Notes: generated from the letters alone by a model not told the origin. A stretch of DNA of 9,589 nt from JBDTRY01 sp039931435 (GCA_039931435.1 JBDTRY010000144.1:1-9589); one strand, 5' to 3'; counted from the stretch's first letter, positions 1 through 7,050 are shown. Translations and numbers: made by a program.

Positions 1-1010
1 GCCGGAGGAGCCAGTGCCGGAGCCGACCAGATCATCGGAACCCGCAAGGTCGGCTGGTAGAGAAGAAGACCGTGAGTGAGCTCGCCATGCTCTCCCAGGG
101 ACTCACCGTGGTCTCCGACGACAACGACGATCGTGCGATTCGTCCAGCCTCGTTTCTGAAGATCGGCAAACACTCTGCCGACCTGCGAATCGACCCAGGC
201 CACTTCCCCGTCATACGGAGTGTCGCTGTATCGGGAACGGAAAGGCTCGGGGGCAGCGTAGGGAGCGTGTGCATCGTATAGATGAATCCAGACGAAAAAA
301 GGGCGGACATCCTGGCCATCGAGCCAGGACAGTGCGCGATCGACGACGGCGTCGGCCGGACGTTCCGCCTCCACTCCCATCACGTGGTCCGTATCCGGCT
401 GGCGGGGAATCTGGTCATCGTAGACCTCGAATCCGCGTTCGAGCCCGAAGCGATGATCGAGGACGAACGAACCGACGAAAGCTCCGGTGCGATAACCGCC
501 ACGCGAAAACATCGCAGCGAGGGTGTCGCGGTCTCCAGGAAACGATCCTGCGCCGTTGTTTCGCAATCCATGATGCAGCGGAAGCAACCCGGAGAGGATC
601 GTGGCGTGGGACGGCAGGGTCAGAGGAACCGCGGACATGGCCTGATCGAAGCGCACTCCGGAACGGGCCAGAGCGTCCAGGTTCGGAGTGGCGGGACTTG
701 CGGCGCCGTACGCACCGATGTGGTCGGCGCGCATCGTGTCCAGAGTGATCAGCACGACATTGAATCCGGCCGCGGAGACTTTTTCCGCCTTCTTGGAACC
801 GCAACGTGTCGTTGTCAGGAAGGAGGCGACGATCAGGAGGATCGCGGCGGCAGGAAAGTACGGGCGGATCTTCGTAGGGCCGCACGGCGTGCGGCCGGTA
901 TTCTTCGTGATTGGTGCACTCGTCGTTGTTTCGACCGGGAGACGTGCAAAGAGTGCCGGCCGCACGCCGTGCGGCCCTACGCGGGCTCGGCGCGAGACCA
1001 CGATGTTCAT
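1..1010 (-). CDS. Sulfatase-fold (alkaline phosphatase superfamily) hydrolase, C-terminus off the window
   Basis: The minus strand stays open from an ATG at 1010 to the left edge (336 codons), so the C-terminus is missing. The core begins near residue 82 with FNVVLITLDTMRADHIGAYG, the first metal-binding strand of the family (Asp91). The nucleophile loop follows with PLTLPSHATILSG (Thr131). Near residue 300 is GDHGESLGEHGE, which supplies the second Asp/His metal pair. Before the core, IRPYFPAAAILLIVASFL looks like a signal peptide or anchor, so the enzyme is probably exported; TTRC is a poor lipobox. The nucleophile position holds Thr where formylglycine sulfatases have Cys or Ser, so a phospho- or phosphonoester hydrolase is as likely as a sulfatase. 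The start is uncertain: residues 11 to 46 are translated from the inverted-repeat element at 873-981. The gene follows the carboxyltransferase gene by 69 bp on the same strand, with no clear ribosome site at the ATG. Confidence 0.85.
   Translation of the reverse strand, partial: MNIVVSRRARVGPHGVRPALFARLPVETTTSAPITKNTGRTPCGPTKIRPYFPAAAILLIVASFLTTTRCGSKKAEKVSAAGFNVVLITLDTMRADHIGAYGAASPATPNLDALARSGVRFDQAMSAVPLTLPSHATILSGLLPLHHGLRNNGAGSFPGDRDTLAAMFSRGGYRTGAFVGSFVLDHRFGLERGFEVYDDQIPRQPDTDHVMGVEAERPADAVVDRALSWLDGQDVRPFFVWIHLYDAHAPYAAPEPFRSRYSDTPYDGEVAWVDSQVGRVFADLQKRGWTNRTIVVVVGDHGESLGEHGELTHGLLLYQPTLRVPMIWSAPALAPP
873..981. repeat. REPIN-like element A: two inverted REP hairpins
   Basis: A 26-nt arm at 873-898 is a perfect inverted copy of the arm at 956-981, with 57 nt between them. 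Each arm forms its own hairpin: stem GGCCGCAC, loop GGC, stem GTGCGGCC. The tetranucleotide GTAG lies directly 5' of the stem (874-877 on plus, and its inverted copy 977-980 on minus). A GTAG or GGAG tetranucleotide next to a short GC-rich hairpin is the known hallmark of REP units handled by REP-associated tyrosine transposases, and an inverted pair about 100 bp long is the REPIN form. The element overlaps the 5' end of the sulfatase-like reading frame, which is unusual because REPINs are normally extragenic. No transposase is in the window. Confidence 0.85.
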
Positions 1011-1079
1011 CACGCCGCGCAGCCCACGAGGTCGTTCGCTTTGCACCTGTCTGGCTTTGACACAGTCCGGCCGCCCTGG

Positions 1080-2630
1080 TTACAACGGAATGTTGCCGTG
1101 CTTCTTCGGAGGATTGGAGTCGCGTTTGTTGCGCAGCATGGCGAAGGCCGTGATCAATTTTCGCCGCGTGAACCGCGGCTCGATGATCTCGTCGATGTAG
1201 CCCCGCTCCGCAGCGATGAACGGGTTCGCAAATTTGTCCTTGTACTCGTCGATGCGTTGCTTGCGCGCATCGACGGAATCAGCAGCGCTCTCCACCTCGC
1301 GGCGATAAAGAATGTTCACCGCTCCCTCCGCTCCCATGACGGCGATCTCCGCAGTGGGATAGGCGAAGTTCATGTCCGCCCTGATGTGCTTCGAGTTCAT
1401 CACGCAATAGGCACCGCCATAGGCCTTGCGGGTAATGACAGTGATTTTCGGAACTGTGGCTTCAGCCAGGGCGAAGAGCAACTTCGCACCGTGAATGATG
1501 ATGCCGCCGTACTCCTGCTCCGTGCCGGGGAGAAATCCGGGCACATCCTCGAGCACGAGAAGAGGAATGTTGAAGGCGTCACAGAAGCGAACGAAGCGCG
1601 CCCCTTTCCGCGAGGCGTTGATGTCAAGGACACCGGCCAGGTAGGCCGGCTGGTTGGCGACGATGCCCACCGGAGAGCCGTTCAATCGGGCGAAGCCCAC
1701 AACGATGTTCCGGGCGAAGCTCTCGTGCACCTCGAGGAAGTTTTCGTCGTCGACAACGGTGCGGATGAGGTCGCGCATCTCATAGGGTTGATTCGGATTC
1801 TCGGGGATGAAGGAGTCCAGTGAAGCGTCGATGCGGTTGATGTCGTCCGAGCACTGAAGGCGCGGCGGATCATCGACGTTGTTCGAGGGCAGGAAGGACA
1901 GCAATTCGCGGATGCGCGCCAGGCATGCTTCGTCCGATTCTTCGGCGAAATGGGCCACCCCACTGATGGCATTGTGCGTTTCCGCCCCGCCCAGTTTTTC
2001 CTTCGTCACTTCCTCATGCGTGACCGTGCGGATCACGTCCGGTCCGGTGACAAACATGTAGCTGGTCTTCTTCACCATGAGAATGAAGTCGGTGATGGCC
2101 GGCGAGTAGACCGCGCCACCGGCACAGGGTCCCATGATCGCGGAGATCTGAGGGATCACGCCTGAGGCCAGAGTGTTGCGCAGAAAAATATCGGCGTAGC
2201 CGCCGAGAGAAACGACGCCTTCCTGGATGCGGGCGCCGCCGGAATCGTTCAGTCCGATCAGTGGCGCTCCGTTCTTCAGCGCCAGATCCATGATCTTCAC
2301 GATCTTCGCCGCGTGTGTTTCGCTCAGCGATCCGCCGAAGACGGTGAAGTCCTGAGCGAAGGCGTAAACGAGACGGCCGGCCACGGTGCCATATCCCGTA
2401 ACAACTCCATCACCGGCCACAGTCTGTTCGGCCATGCCGAAGTCGCGAGAACGGTGGACGACGAGCTGGTCCAGTTCCTGGAAGGATCCGTTGTCGAAGA
2501 GGAGGGAAATCCGCTCGCGGGCGGTGAGCTTTCCTTCGTTGTGCTGACGCTCCACACGCGACTGGCCGCCACCAAGCTCACTCTCACGCTGGCGGCGCTC
2601 CAATTCTTCCAGACTGTGTTCGACGGACAT
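1080..2630 (-). CDS. Acyl-CoA carboxylase beta subunit (propionyl-CoA carboxylase / methylmalonyl-CoA decarboxylase family carboxyltransferase)
   Basis: This 516-residue protein is full length for the family. It transfers carboxyl from carboxybiotin to an acyl-CoA in the cytoplasm, linked to propionate, odd-chain or branched-chain metabolism. The N-terminal crotonase-like half carries FTVFGGSLSETHAAKI (95-110), NDSGGARIQEG (128-138) and the oxyanion segment IMGPCAGGAVYSPA (165-178). The C-terminal half carries DVPGFLPGTEQEYGG (362-376), the TVITRKAYGGAY block (397-408) and AEIAVMGAEGAVNILYRRE (427-445). I chose the ATG at 2630 because MSVEHSLEELERRQRESELGGG is a typical family N-terminus; an upstream in-frame extension to 2738 looks non-coding. 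The ribosome site GGGGA is close to the ATG and weak. No biotin carboxylase, biotin carrier or methylmalonyl-CoA epimerase gene is adjacent in view. Names used for relatives are PccB, MmdA and AccD5; the acyl substrate cannot be fixed from sequence. Confidence 0.95.
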   Translation of the reverse strand: MSVEHSLEELERRQRESELGGGQSRVERQHNEGKLTARERISLLFDNGSFQELDQLVVHRSRDFGMAEQTVAGDGVVTGYGTVAGRLVYAFAQDFTVFGGSLSETHAAKIVKIMDLALKNGAPLIGLNDSGGARIQEGVVSLGGYADIFLRNTLASGVIPQISAIMGPCAGGAVYSPAITDFILMVKKTSYMFVTGPDVIRTVTHEEVTKEKLGGAETHNAISGVAHFAEESDEACLARIRELLSFLPSNNVDDPPRLQCSDDINRIDASLDSFIPENPNQPYEMRDLIRTVVDDENFLEVHESFARNIVVGFARLNGSPVGIVANQPAYLAGVLDINASRKGARFVRFCDAFNIPLLVLEDVPGFLPGTEQEYGGIIIHGAKLLFALAEATVPKITVITRKAYGGAYCVMNSKHIRADMNFAYPTAEIAVMGAEGAVNILYRREVESAADSVDARKQRIDEYKDKFANPFIAAERGYIDEIIEPRFTRRKLITAFAMLRNKRDSNPPKKHGNIPL

Positions 2631-2777
2631 CGGTCCCCGCTTTCTCAGCAAATCGCTGCCGAATTCTAACTCGCATTGATCGCCACGCTCCGTGGGCCGT
2701 GGCCATATCACTTCCTTCACTTGCCGGCCGTCGTCCAAAGCTCACCTCCAGGCCCGGCGCCGGATTACCATTGGATC

Positions 2778-3866
2778 GTGAGATCGTTCGAAGTCGCCAC
2801 CCACAGCTTTGCAAGCTCGGCCCTCGAAGATCTCTGGCTGCTTCGCGGTGAGAAGGCGACGCTCGAGGAGAAACGCAGCGATCGCGGTTTCGCTCTGACG
2901 TCGCTGGATGCCAGCGGGTTTCACATTACCGGCAGCGACTCCGAGCGTCATTGCCCGTGGCTGCCTCGATCGCTGGCGAGCGATCTCGATGCGGCAGCGG
3001 AACAGCTCGAGGCGGAACGTCAACGCCTGGTCACCGACGCCATCGAATGCCTGCGCGGATTCGAACTGCAGGAAGAGGTCCGCTTGCGCGTTCGTTCTTC
3101 CGTCCGTGCAACGAGTTCCGAGGGCGGCTCGCACACCGCCGGTTCGATCATGGTGGCGGTGGCCGGCCGATTCGGCCACGGCGCGCTGTCAATCGTCGCC
3201 TCCAGCCGGTCCATGAACAGCGAACTTGATCTTCTGCGGGAAGCGCTTCGAGCGGACGAACCATTGACGCAGCCCCACGGCGATGAACCGCTCGTTTTCA
3301 CCAACGGCTCCGGCGGCGTTCTCCTCCATGAGGCGATCGGTCATGCATCGCAATCGCGGCCAGTGGCCGCAGACTGCCCTTCCTGGCTCGAGGTGTACGA
3401 CGATCCGGCATTTCCTTCGCTTGGTGAGTCGCCGATCGATGACTGCGGCCTGCCCGCAACCACGGAACTGCTTTCCGGCAGCGGTTCACCCCGCTCCTGG
3501 CGACGTGAATCCTTCCGCGATGCTCCTCTCAGGCGAATGACGAACCTCGTCGTTCGCTGCGCGGAAGAGTCCGCCTCCCTGCCTTTGCGCCGAATCGAAA
3601 TTCTTCTGGTCAGTGGAGGTCATTACGACGCTGCCACGGACAGAGTCAGCCTGGTCATTTCACGTGCCGACCTGGTCGACGGAAATGAACGCGCTCCGCT
3701 TCGGCCCTTCACTCTTGACGAGGATCGGAAGCACATCCTGCGAGCGCTCCGAGGAACCCGCGGAGCGACCGCGAAGTATCCCGGCGTGATCTGTTTCGAT
3801 GAAGGCCAGCGCCTGCCCGTGGGCACGGCATCGCCGGATCTCCTCGTCGATTCACTGTGGCGATGA
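2778..3866 (+). CDS. TldD-like metallopeptidase, shortened
   Basis: From the GTG at 2778 this gives 362 residues, against roughly 450 to 480 in TldD. Motifs follow TldD order. VFTNGSGGVLLHEAIGH (residues 173-189) contains the HExxxH zinc motif with His184, Glu185 and His189. RRESFRDAPLRRMTN (242-256) matches the TldD block RRESYxxxPxPRMTN. GVICFDEGQRLPVGTASP (336-353) contains Cys339, which aligns with the third zinc ligand of TldD. TldD works with TldE as a heterodimeric protease that degrades peptides and matures some RiPPs such as microcin B17. All three metal ligands appear kept, so activity is plausible. The start is uncertain: a TTG at 2676 is in frame, but its extension is proline-rich and unlike the family. 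No good ribosome site is seen for either. It is divergent from the carboxyltransferase gene and overlaps the next gene by ATGA. Confidence 0.82.
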   Translation: MRSFEVATHSFASSALEDLWLLRGEKATLEEKRSDRGFALTSLDASGFHITGSDSERHCPWLPRSLASDLDAAAEQLEAERQRLVTDAIECLRGFELQEEVRLRVRSSVRATSSEGGSHTAGSIMVAVAGRFGHGALSIVASSRSMNSELDLLREALRADEPLTQPHGDEPLVFTNGSGGVLLHEAIGHASQSRPVAADCPSWLEVYDDPAFPSLGESPIDDCGLPATTELLSGSGSPRSWRRESFRDAPLRRMTNLVVRCAEESASLPLRRIEILLVSGGHYDAATDRVSLVISRADLVDGNERAPLRPFTLDEDRKHILRALRGTRGATAKYPGVICFDEGQRLPVGTASPDLLVDSLWR

Positions 3867-4813
3867 TCCGCTACCTCAAGCATGGCCGGTCCTTCCGAAG
3901 CGAGTCGGCCTCCGGCGGACCGGCCACGATTGAGCTCAGTGAGCACGGCTTCGCACTCGAAGATGATGGGCTCTTCTCATGCGGATCTCTCGAAAGTGAT
4001 TCCGCCATTGTCGAGCCGGACAGATCCGCTGCCGTCGCAATCGCAGCTGCCGTTTCCGCTCCTTTGCCGCCGAACGTGTTGGTCGAGCGTCGCGTCGTGG
4101 TCAGCGGCTCGGCGCAGCATGCAATCGAATCAGATGAACCGATCTGTCAGTCACGCACCTGGACCGAGAATTTTGTTCGCGTCCATCTGTCCCTGATGAA
4201 CCGCCGCCACCGGCTACGCAGCATGATCGACCTCGGAGCTGGCGCTCCTTCGCAGATCCCGCTCGAGCACGTTCCCCGAATCGCTCGGGCCATGGCCGAC
4301 TGGAACGGGGAACATCGTTCGACGCCGGGCGGCGTTTCTGTAACGCTTCCGCCTGATATCTCTGCCGCTCTGCTCGTTCATCTCGCGGTCTTTCCTTCCC
4401 TGCGGTCGGGCCTCGGCCTTACCCAGTCCAATCACAATGTATTCCGATTCGACGGATACGGCACCTTGATCGAAGAGCATCCGCTTTCCGATGATTTTCC
4501 TCCCAACTTTTTCCGACCGAGCTTTCGATCTCGCCCAACGAGAGTGTGGTTTCATATCGACACCGTCGCCGAGAATTCCAACCTCGGGGCATGGGACTAT
4601 CGGGCAGAAGCGTTGCTTGGGCCGATCCGAAGCGGGAACGGTCGCATTGCTCTGGGACTACTATGCCGAGCCCTGGACGAAGCAGTCTTCGCAGTCGAAA
4701 TCGACCTTGATGCCGACGGCTGGCTTCGGGCCATCAGTGGCACATCCAGCGAGCGCACGTGGTTCCCGTTTGCCGCCGGTTCATGGGGAAGGACGCTGCT
4801 AGTTCGTCTCTGA
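3863..4813 (+). CDS. Diverged TldE/PmbA-like partner protein
   Basis: The ATG at 3863 overlaps the TGA of the preceding gene (ATGA), which indicates translational coupling and a common operon. A GTG two codons upstream (3857) is also possible. The product has 316 residues, far shorter than TldE (about 450). Similarity is weak but ordered. SVTLPPDISAALLVHL (159-174) resembles the TldE segment that replaces the TldD HExxxH helix. LIEEHPLSDDFPPNFFRPSF (202-221) resembles the DDPxxPG turn. The end, AAGSWGRTLLVRL (304-316), resembles the terminal GSPTLLV strand. There is no HExxxH, as expected for TldE, which is the non-metal subunit of the heterodimer. Without the upstream TldD-like gene I would call this hypothetical. 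Its probable role is to form the active chamber with its partner. No signal peptide or membrane segment is seen. Confidence 0.65.
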   Translation: MIRYLKHGRSFRSESASGGPATIELSEHGFALEDDGLFSCGSLESDSAIVEPDRSAAVAIAAAVSAPLPPNVLVERRVVVSGSAQHAIESDEPICQSRTWTENFVRVHLSLMNRRHRLRSMIDLGAGAPSQIPLEHVPRIARAMADWNGEHRSTPGGVSVTLPPDISAALLVHLAVFPSLRSGLGLTQSNHNVFRFDGYGTLIEEHPLSDDFPPNFFRPSFRSRPTRVWFHIDTVAENSNLGAWDYRAEALLGPIRSGNGRIALGLLCRALDEAVFAVEIDLDADGWLRAISGTSSERTWFPFAAGSWGRTLLVRL

Positions 4814-4829
4814 AAGAGCGGACAGACCT

Positions 4830-4937
4830 CGGAGGGCCGCGTGGCACGCGGCCGGTACTCAAGAACGAGCCAGCGCCAGCGGCGATGTCATTTCGAACGA
4901 GGGAACGGGAACCGGCCGCACGCCGTGCGGCCCTACG
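4830..4937. repeat. REPIN-like element B: two inverted REP hairpins in a convergent intergenic gap
   Basis: The right arm (4912-4937) is identical over 26 nt to the right arm of element A. The left arm (4830-4855) matches at 21 of 26 positions. Spacing between arms is 56 nt, against 57 in element A. The tetranucleotide is GTAG on the right arm and GGAG on the left arm. The left stem reads GGCCGCGT-GGC-ACGCGGCC, with both changed pairs still complementary. The element begins 16 bp after the stop of the TldE-like gene and may also act as a transcription-terminating or mRNA-stabilising hairpin, though no T tract follows. The spacers of A and B share only patchy similarity. Confidence 0.87.
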
Positions 4938-4968
4938 AGCACGTGCCCGAAGCGAGCGGAGCGATCAC

Positions 4969-5011
4969 GTCATCCCGAACGAGCGCAGAAACGAGGGATC
5001 TCACGCTCGTG
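4969..5011. repeat. Dispersed TCATCC-type repeat copy
   Basis: The segment starts GTCATCCCGAACGAGCG (4969-4985), the same 17 nt as at 9272-9288, and continues to GAGGGATCTC. It belongs to the same loose family as the TCATCCTGAAGCG...GAAGGATCTC repeats at the right end. It contains a 7-bp dyad, ACGAGCG at 4979-4985 and CGCTCGT at 5004-5010. It sits 31 bp downstream of the stop codon of the kinase gene, where it may add a hairpin between two converging transcripts. Repeats of this wording are common between genes in several GC-rich uncultured lineages. Confidence 0.6.
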
Positions 5012-5041
5012 AAAGTGCCTCCCATGACTGGCCGGGCAGGA

Positions 5042-6928
5042 TTATGAGAACTGATGCGTGATGTGTTTCGTGGCGGGATCGAGATGCAGCACCAGCTGAT
5101 GCGTGACTCCAGGATGGAGTGTTCCTTCAAACGACTGCTTCTCGTTCACTCCCAGACTGGGAATGACCACAGCAATCTGAAAGTGCACCGTGCCTGCCCG
5201 CACCTCGGTGCGGGCATCGATGGACTTGGGTGATTTTCGCCGGAAGATGCCGCCACCTTCTTTGTAGAGGAAGTCGTAGACCACCTGTTGATCGTCGGCC
5301 ATGACCAGGACGTAGCCATCAGTGACGGTGCTCTGCATGGTCACGTGCACCGTGGCGCTGCCGGAAGTGGTCTGCCCTGGCCGCGGCCGCTCGCCAGCTA
5401 TGTTGACAGTCGTCGAAGTCGCACCCGGAACGGTCTGCTTTTTCGCCTGAGCCGTCTGCGCCCCGAGTGCCTGCGTGGTGATGCGCTGGTACATGGCCGC
5501 TTCCTGAAGGTTAGGGTCGAGTTGCAGGGCTTCCTCGAGGAGCGGCAGCGCTTCCTGGTAATTGTTCTGATCGAAGAGTTGTCTGGCCTGCTCGAGCTTC
5601 TGCTTTGCCGCGTCCAGACGCTGCCGCTCGGTCATCTGCTGGACCCGAAGCATCTCCAGCTTCTGCAGCCGCTCCTGGACCGACGGTGAGTCTGGCGCCA
5701 GCCGGGCCAGTTCGCTGTATTTTTCATAGGCCCCGGCGGTATTGCCTGCCCTGAGCAGGCGTTCGCCTTCGTCTCGAAGCTGTTTCTGTCTGGCGACCAG
5801 TTGTTCTTTTCCGACGTCCCGGACCGGAATCTTCTCCCGACCCTGCCAGATCGAGAAGCCGATGGCCGCCAGCACCAGGACCAGAGCAGCCAGAATTCCG
5901 AAAAACATCAGCGGTGGAATCCGGCGTCTGGCTGTCTGGCTCTGGGTAACCTTTCTGGCCAGCGTGCCGATGACGCCCGGTTTTTCTTCAACCGCGGGCG
6001 GCACTCCGGCAGCGTCGGGGAAGGGGGCGGCCAGCGTGGCATCGTTCGACTTCGGTGCGCTGAGGAGCGTATCGCCATCGATGGAGACGTCCAGCACCGG
6101 CTGACCGGAGAGGACCCGCCTGATGTCCGCGGCGACATCCCTTGCGCGCTGATATCGCTCTCGGGGGTCTTTTGCCAGACACCTGGAGACGATCTGCTCG
6201 AACCCGTGAGGGATACGCTCGTCCAGCGTGCGCAGACTTTCGAAGGGCTCGTGGACGATCCTGTAGGAGATAGTGGTGAGCGAGTCACCGCCAAACGGTT
6301 TCTTGCGCGCCAGGGACTCGTAGAAGACGATTCCCAGTGAGAAAATATCGCTCCGTCCGTCAACCGGCGAACCCTTGACCTGCTCCGGAGCCATGTAGTT
6401 CGGAGTTCCGAGGAACTGCCCCGTCGAGGTCAGGTTCGTAACCGTCGAGGCGATTTTGGCGATTCCGAAGTCGGTAATCTTCGCTCGCACACCCGGAGCG
6501 ACAATGATGTTCGCGGGCTTTACATCCCGATGGATGATTCCCTTGGAGTGCGCATAGTCCAGGGCCTCGGCCACGTCGGCCACGATCTCCCCGATGGCCT
6601 TGTAGTCGATCGGTTCACCGGATGTGACCACTTCCTTGAGGTTCCGGCCTTCCGCGTACTCCATGGCGATGAACGACAGGCCCGTCTGTGGATCCTGGCC
6701 GATGTCGTGAACCGTCACTATGCAGGGATGGTTCAGGATTCCCGCTGCCTGTGCTTCGCGGATGAAGCGCTGCTGGAACTCGTGAGCGTCCTCCGGGTCC
6801 ACGGAGTCGGAAATACGGATCGTTTTCAGAGCCACCATCCGGCCAATGAGTGGATCCTTGGCCAGATAGACGATCCCCATCGCTCCCTTGCCAAGCTCAC
6901 GAATTACTTCATATCGGCCAAGATTCAA
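5042..6928 (-). CDS. Membrane-anchored Hanks-type Ser/Thr protein kinase with TPR-like extracytoplasmic region
   Basis: This 628-residue kinase has every catalytic landmark. These are the glycine loop GKGAMGIV (13-20), Lys35 in VALK, Glu58 in helix C, HRDVKPAN (133-140, catalytic Asp135), DFG (153-155) and GTPNYMAPE (174-182). The activation loop carries several Thr/Ser that could be autophosphorylated. The kinase domain covers about residues 6-273. A linker leads to one membrane segment at about 340-360 (MFFGILAALVLVLAAIGFSIW), placing the kinase in the cytoplasm and the rest outside. Residues 375-490 are helical and TPR-like, with NNYQEALPLLEEALQLDPN typical of a TPR helix pair. A Thr/Ser/Pro-rich linker leads to an unrecognised beta-rich domain (about 523-618). 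The start is TTG, chosen because GGAGG lies 9 nt upstream and MNLGRYEVIRELGKG is a typical kinase N-terminus. It is divergent from the EF-G paralogue. The substrate is unknown. Confidence 0.95.
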   Translation of the reverse strand: MNLGRYEVIRELGKGAMGIVYLAKDPLIGRMVALKTIRISDSVDPEDAHEFQQRFIREAQAAGILNHPCIVTVHDIGQDPQTGLSFIAMEYAEGRNLKEVVTSGEPIDYKAIGEIVADVAEALDYAHSKGIIHRDVKPANIIVAPGVRAKITDFGIAKIASTVTNLTSTGQFLGTPNYMAPEQVKGSPVDGRSDIFSLGIVFYESLARKKPFGGDSLTTISYRIVHEPFESLRTLDERIPHGFEQIVSRCLAKDPRERYQRARDVAADIRRVLSGQPVLDVSIDGDTLLSAPKSNDATLAAPFPDAAGVPPAVEEKPGVIGTLARKVTQSQTARRRIPPLMFFGILAALVLVLAAIGFSIWQGREKIPVRDVGKEQLVARQKQLRDEGERLLRAGNTAGAYEKYSELARLAPDSPSVQERLQKLEMLRVQQMTERQRLDAAKQKLEQARQLFDQNNYQEALPLLEEALQLDPNLQEAAMYQRITTQALGAQTAQAKKQTVPGATSTTVNIAGERPRPGQTTSGSATVHVTMQSTVTDGYVLVMADDQQVVYDFLYKEGGGIFRRKSPKSIDARTEVRAGTVHFQIAVVIPSLGVNEKQSFEGTLHPGVTHQLVLHLDPATKHITHQFS

Positions 6929-6933
6929 TGGCG

Positions 6934-6942
6934 CCTTCCTCC
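6934..6942 (-). promoter_or_regulatory. Ribosome binding site for the kinase (decides a TTG start)
   Basis: The minus strand reads GGAGGAAGG, with 9 nt between GGAGG and the TTG at 6928-6926. No ATG or GTG fits the kinase N-terminus, so this strong site supports TTG as the true start. Confidence 0.7.
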
Positions 6943-6969
6943 GGTTCGTATGAGACCACTGGCGAACCG
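6942..6969. promoter_or_regulatory. Dyad in the kinase 5' leader
   Basis: CGGTTCG (6942-6948) is the inverted complement of CGAACCG (6963-6969), with a 14-nt spacer. The left arm touches the ribosome binding site of the kinase, so a hairpin in the leader mRNA or a protein-bound operator could affect its translation or transcription. Seven-bp arms also occur by chance. Confidence 0.3.
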
Positions 6970-7050
6970 CCGGGGAGCGGCACGCGGCGGATTTGAAGCA
7001 ACGGTTTCCGGACCCGACCTGTTCGGCGTCCCCCTCGCAGCAGCGAGCGC

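Noticed and set aside
282..1823. Long plus-strand reading frame of 513 codons
   Set aside because: It lies antisense to the sulfatase-like and carboxyltransferase genes and its translation has no recognisable motif. GC-rich codons on the real strand keep the opposite frame open.
2663..2668. Minus-strand TAGAAT as the -10 box of the carboxyltransferase gene
   Set aside because: There is no acceptable -35 box at 16 to 18 nt, so a promoter here is not supported.
2631..2738. In-frame N-terminal extension of the carboxyltransferase
   Set aside because: The extension does not resemble the family, and MSVEHSLEELERRQ at 2630 is a typical N-terminus.
2676..2777. TTG-started extension of the TldD-like gene
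   Set aside because: The proline-rich translation lacks family similarity and would take up most of the divergent intergenic region. It cannot be excluded, because the GTG at 2778 has no good ribosome site.
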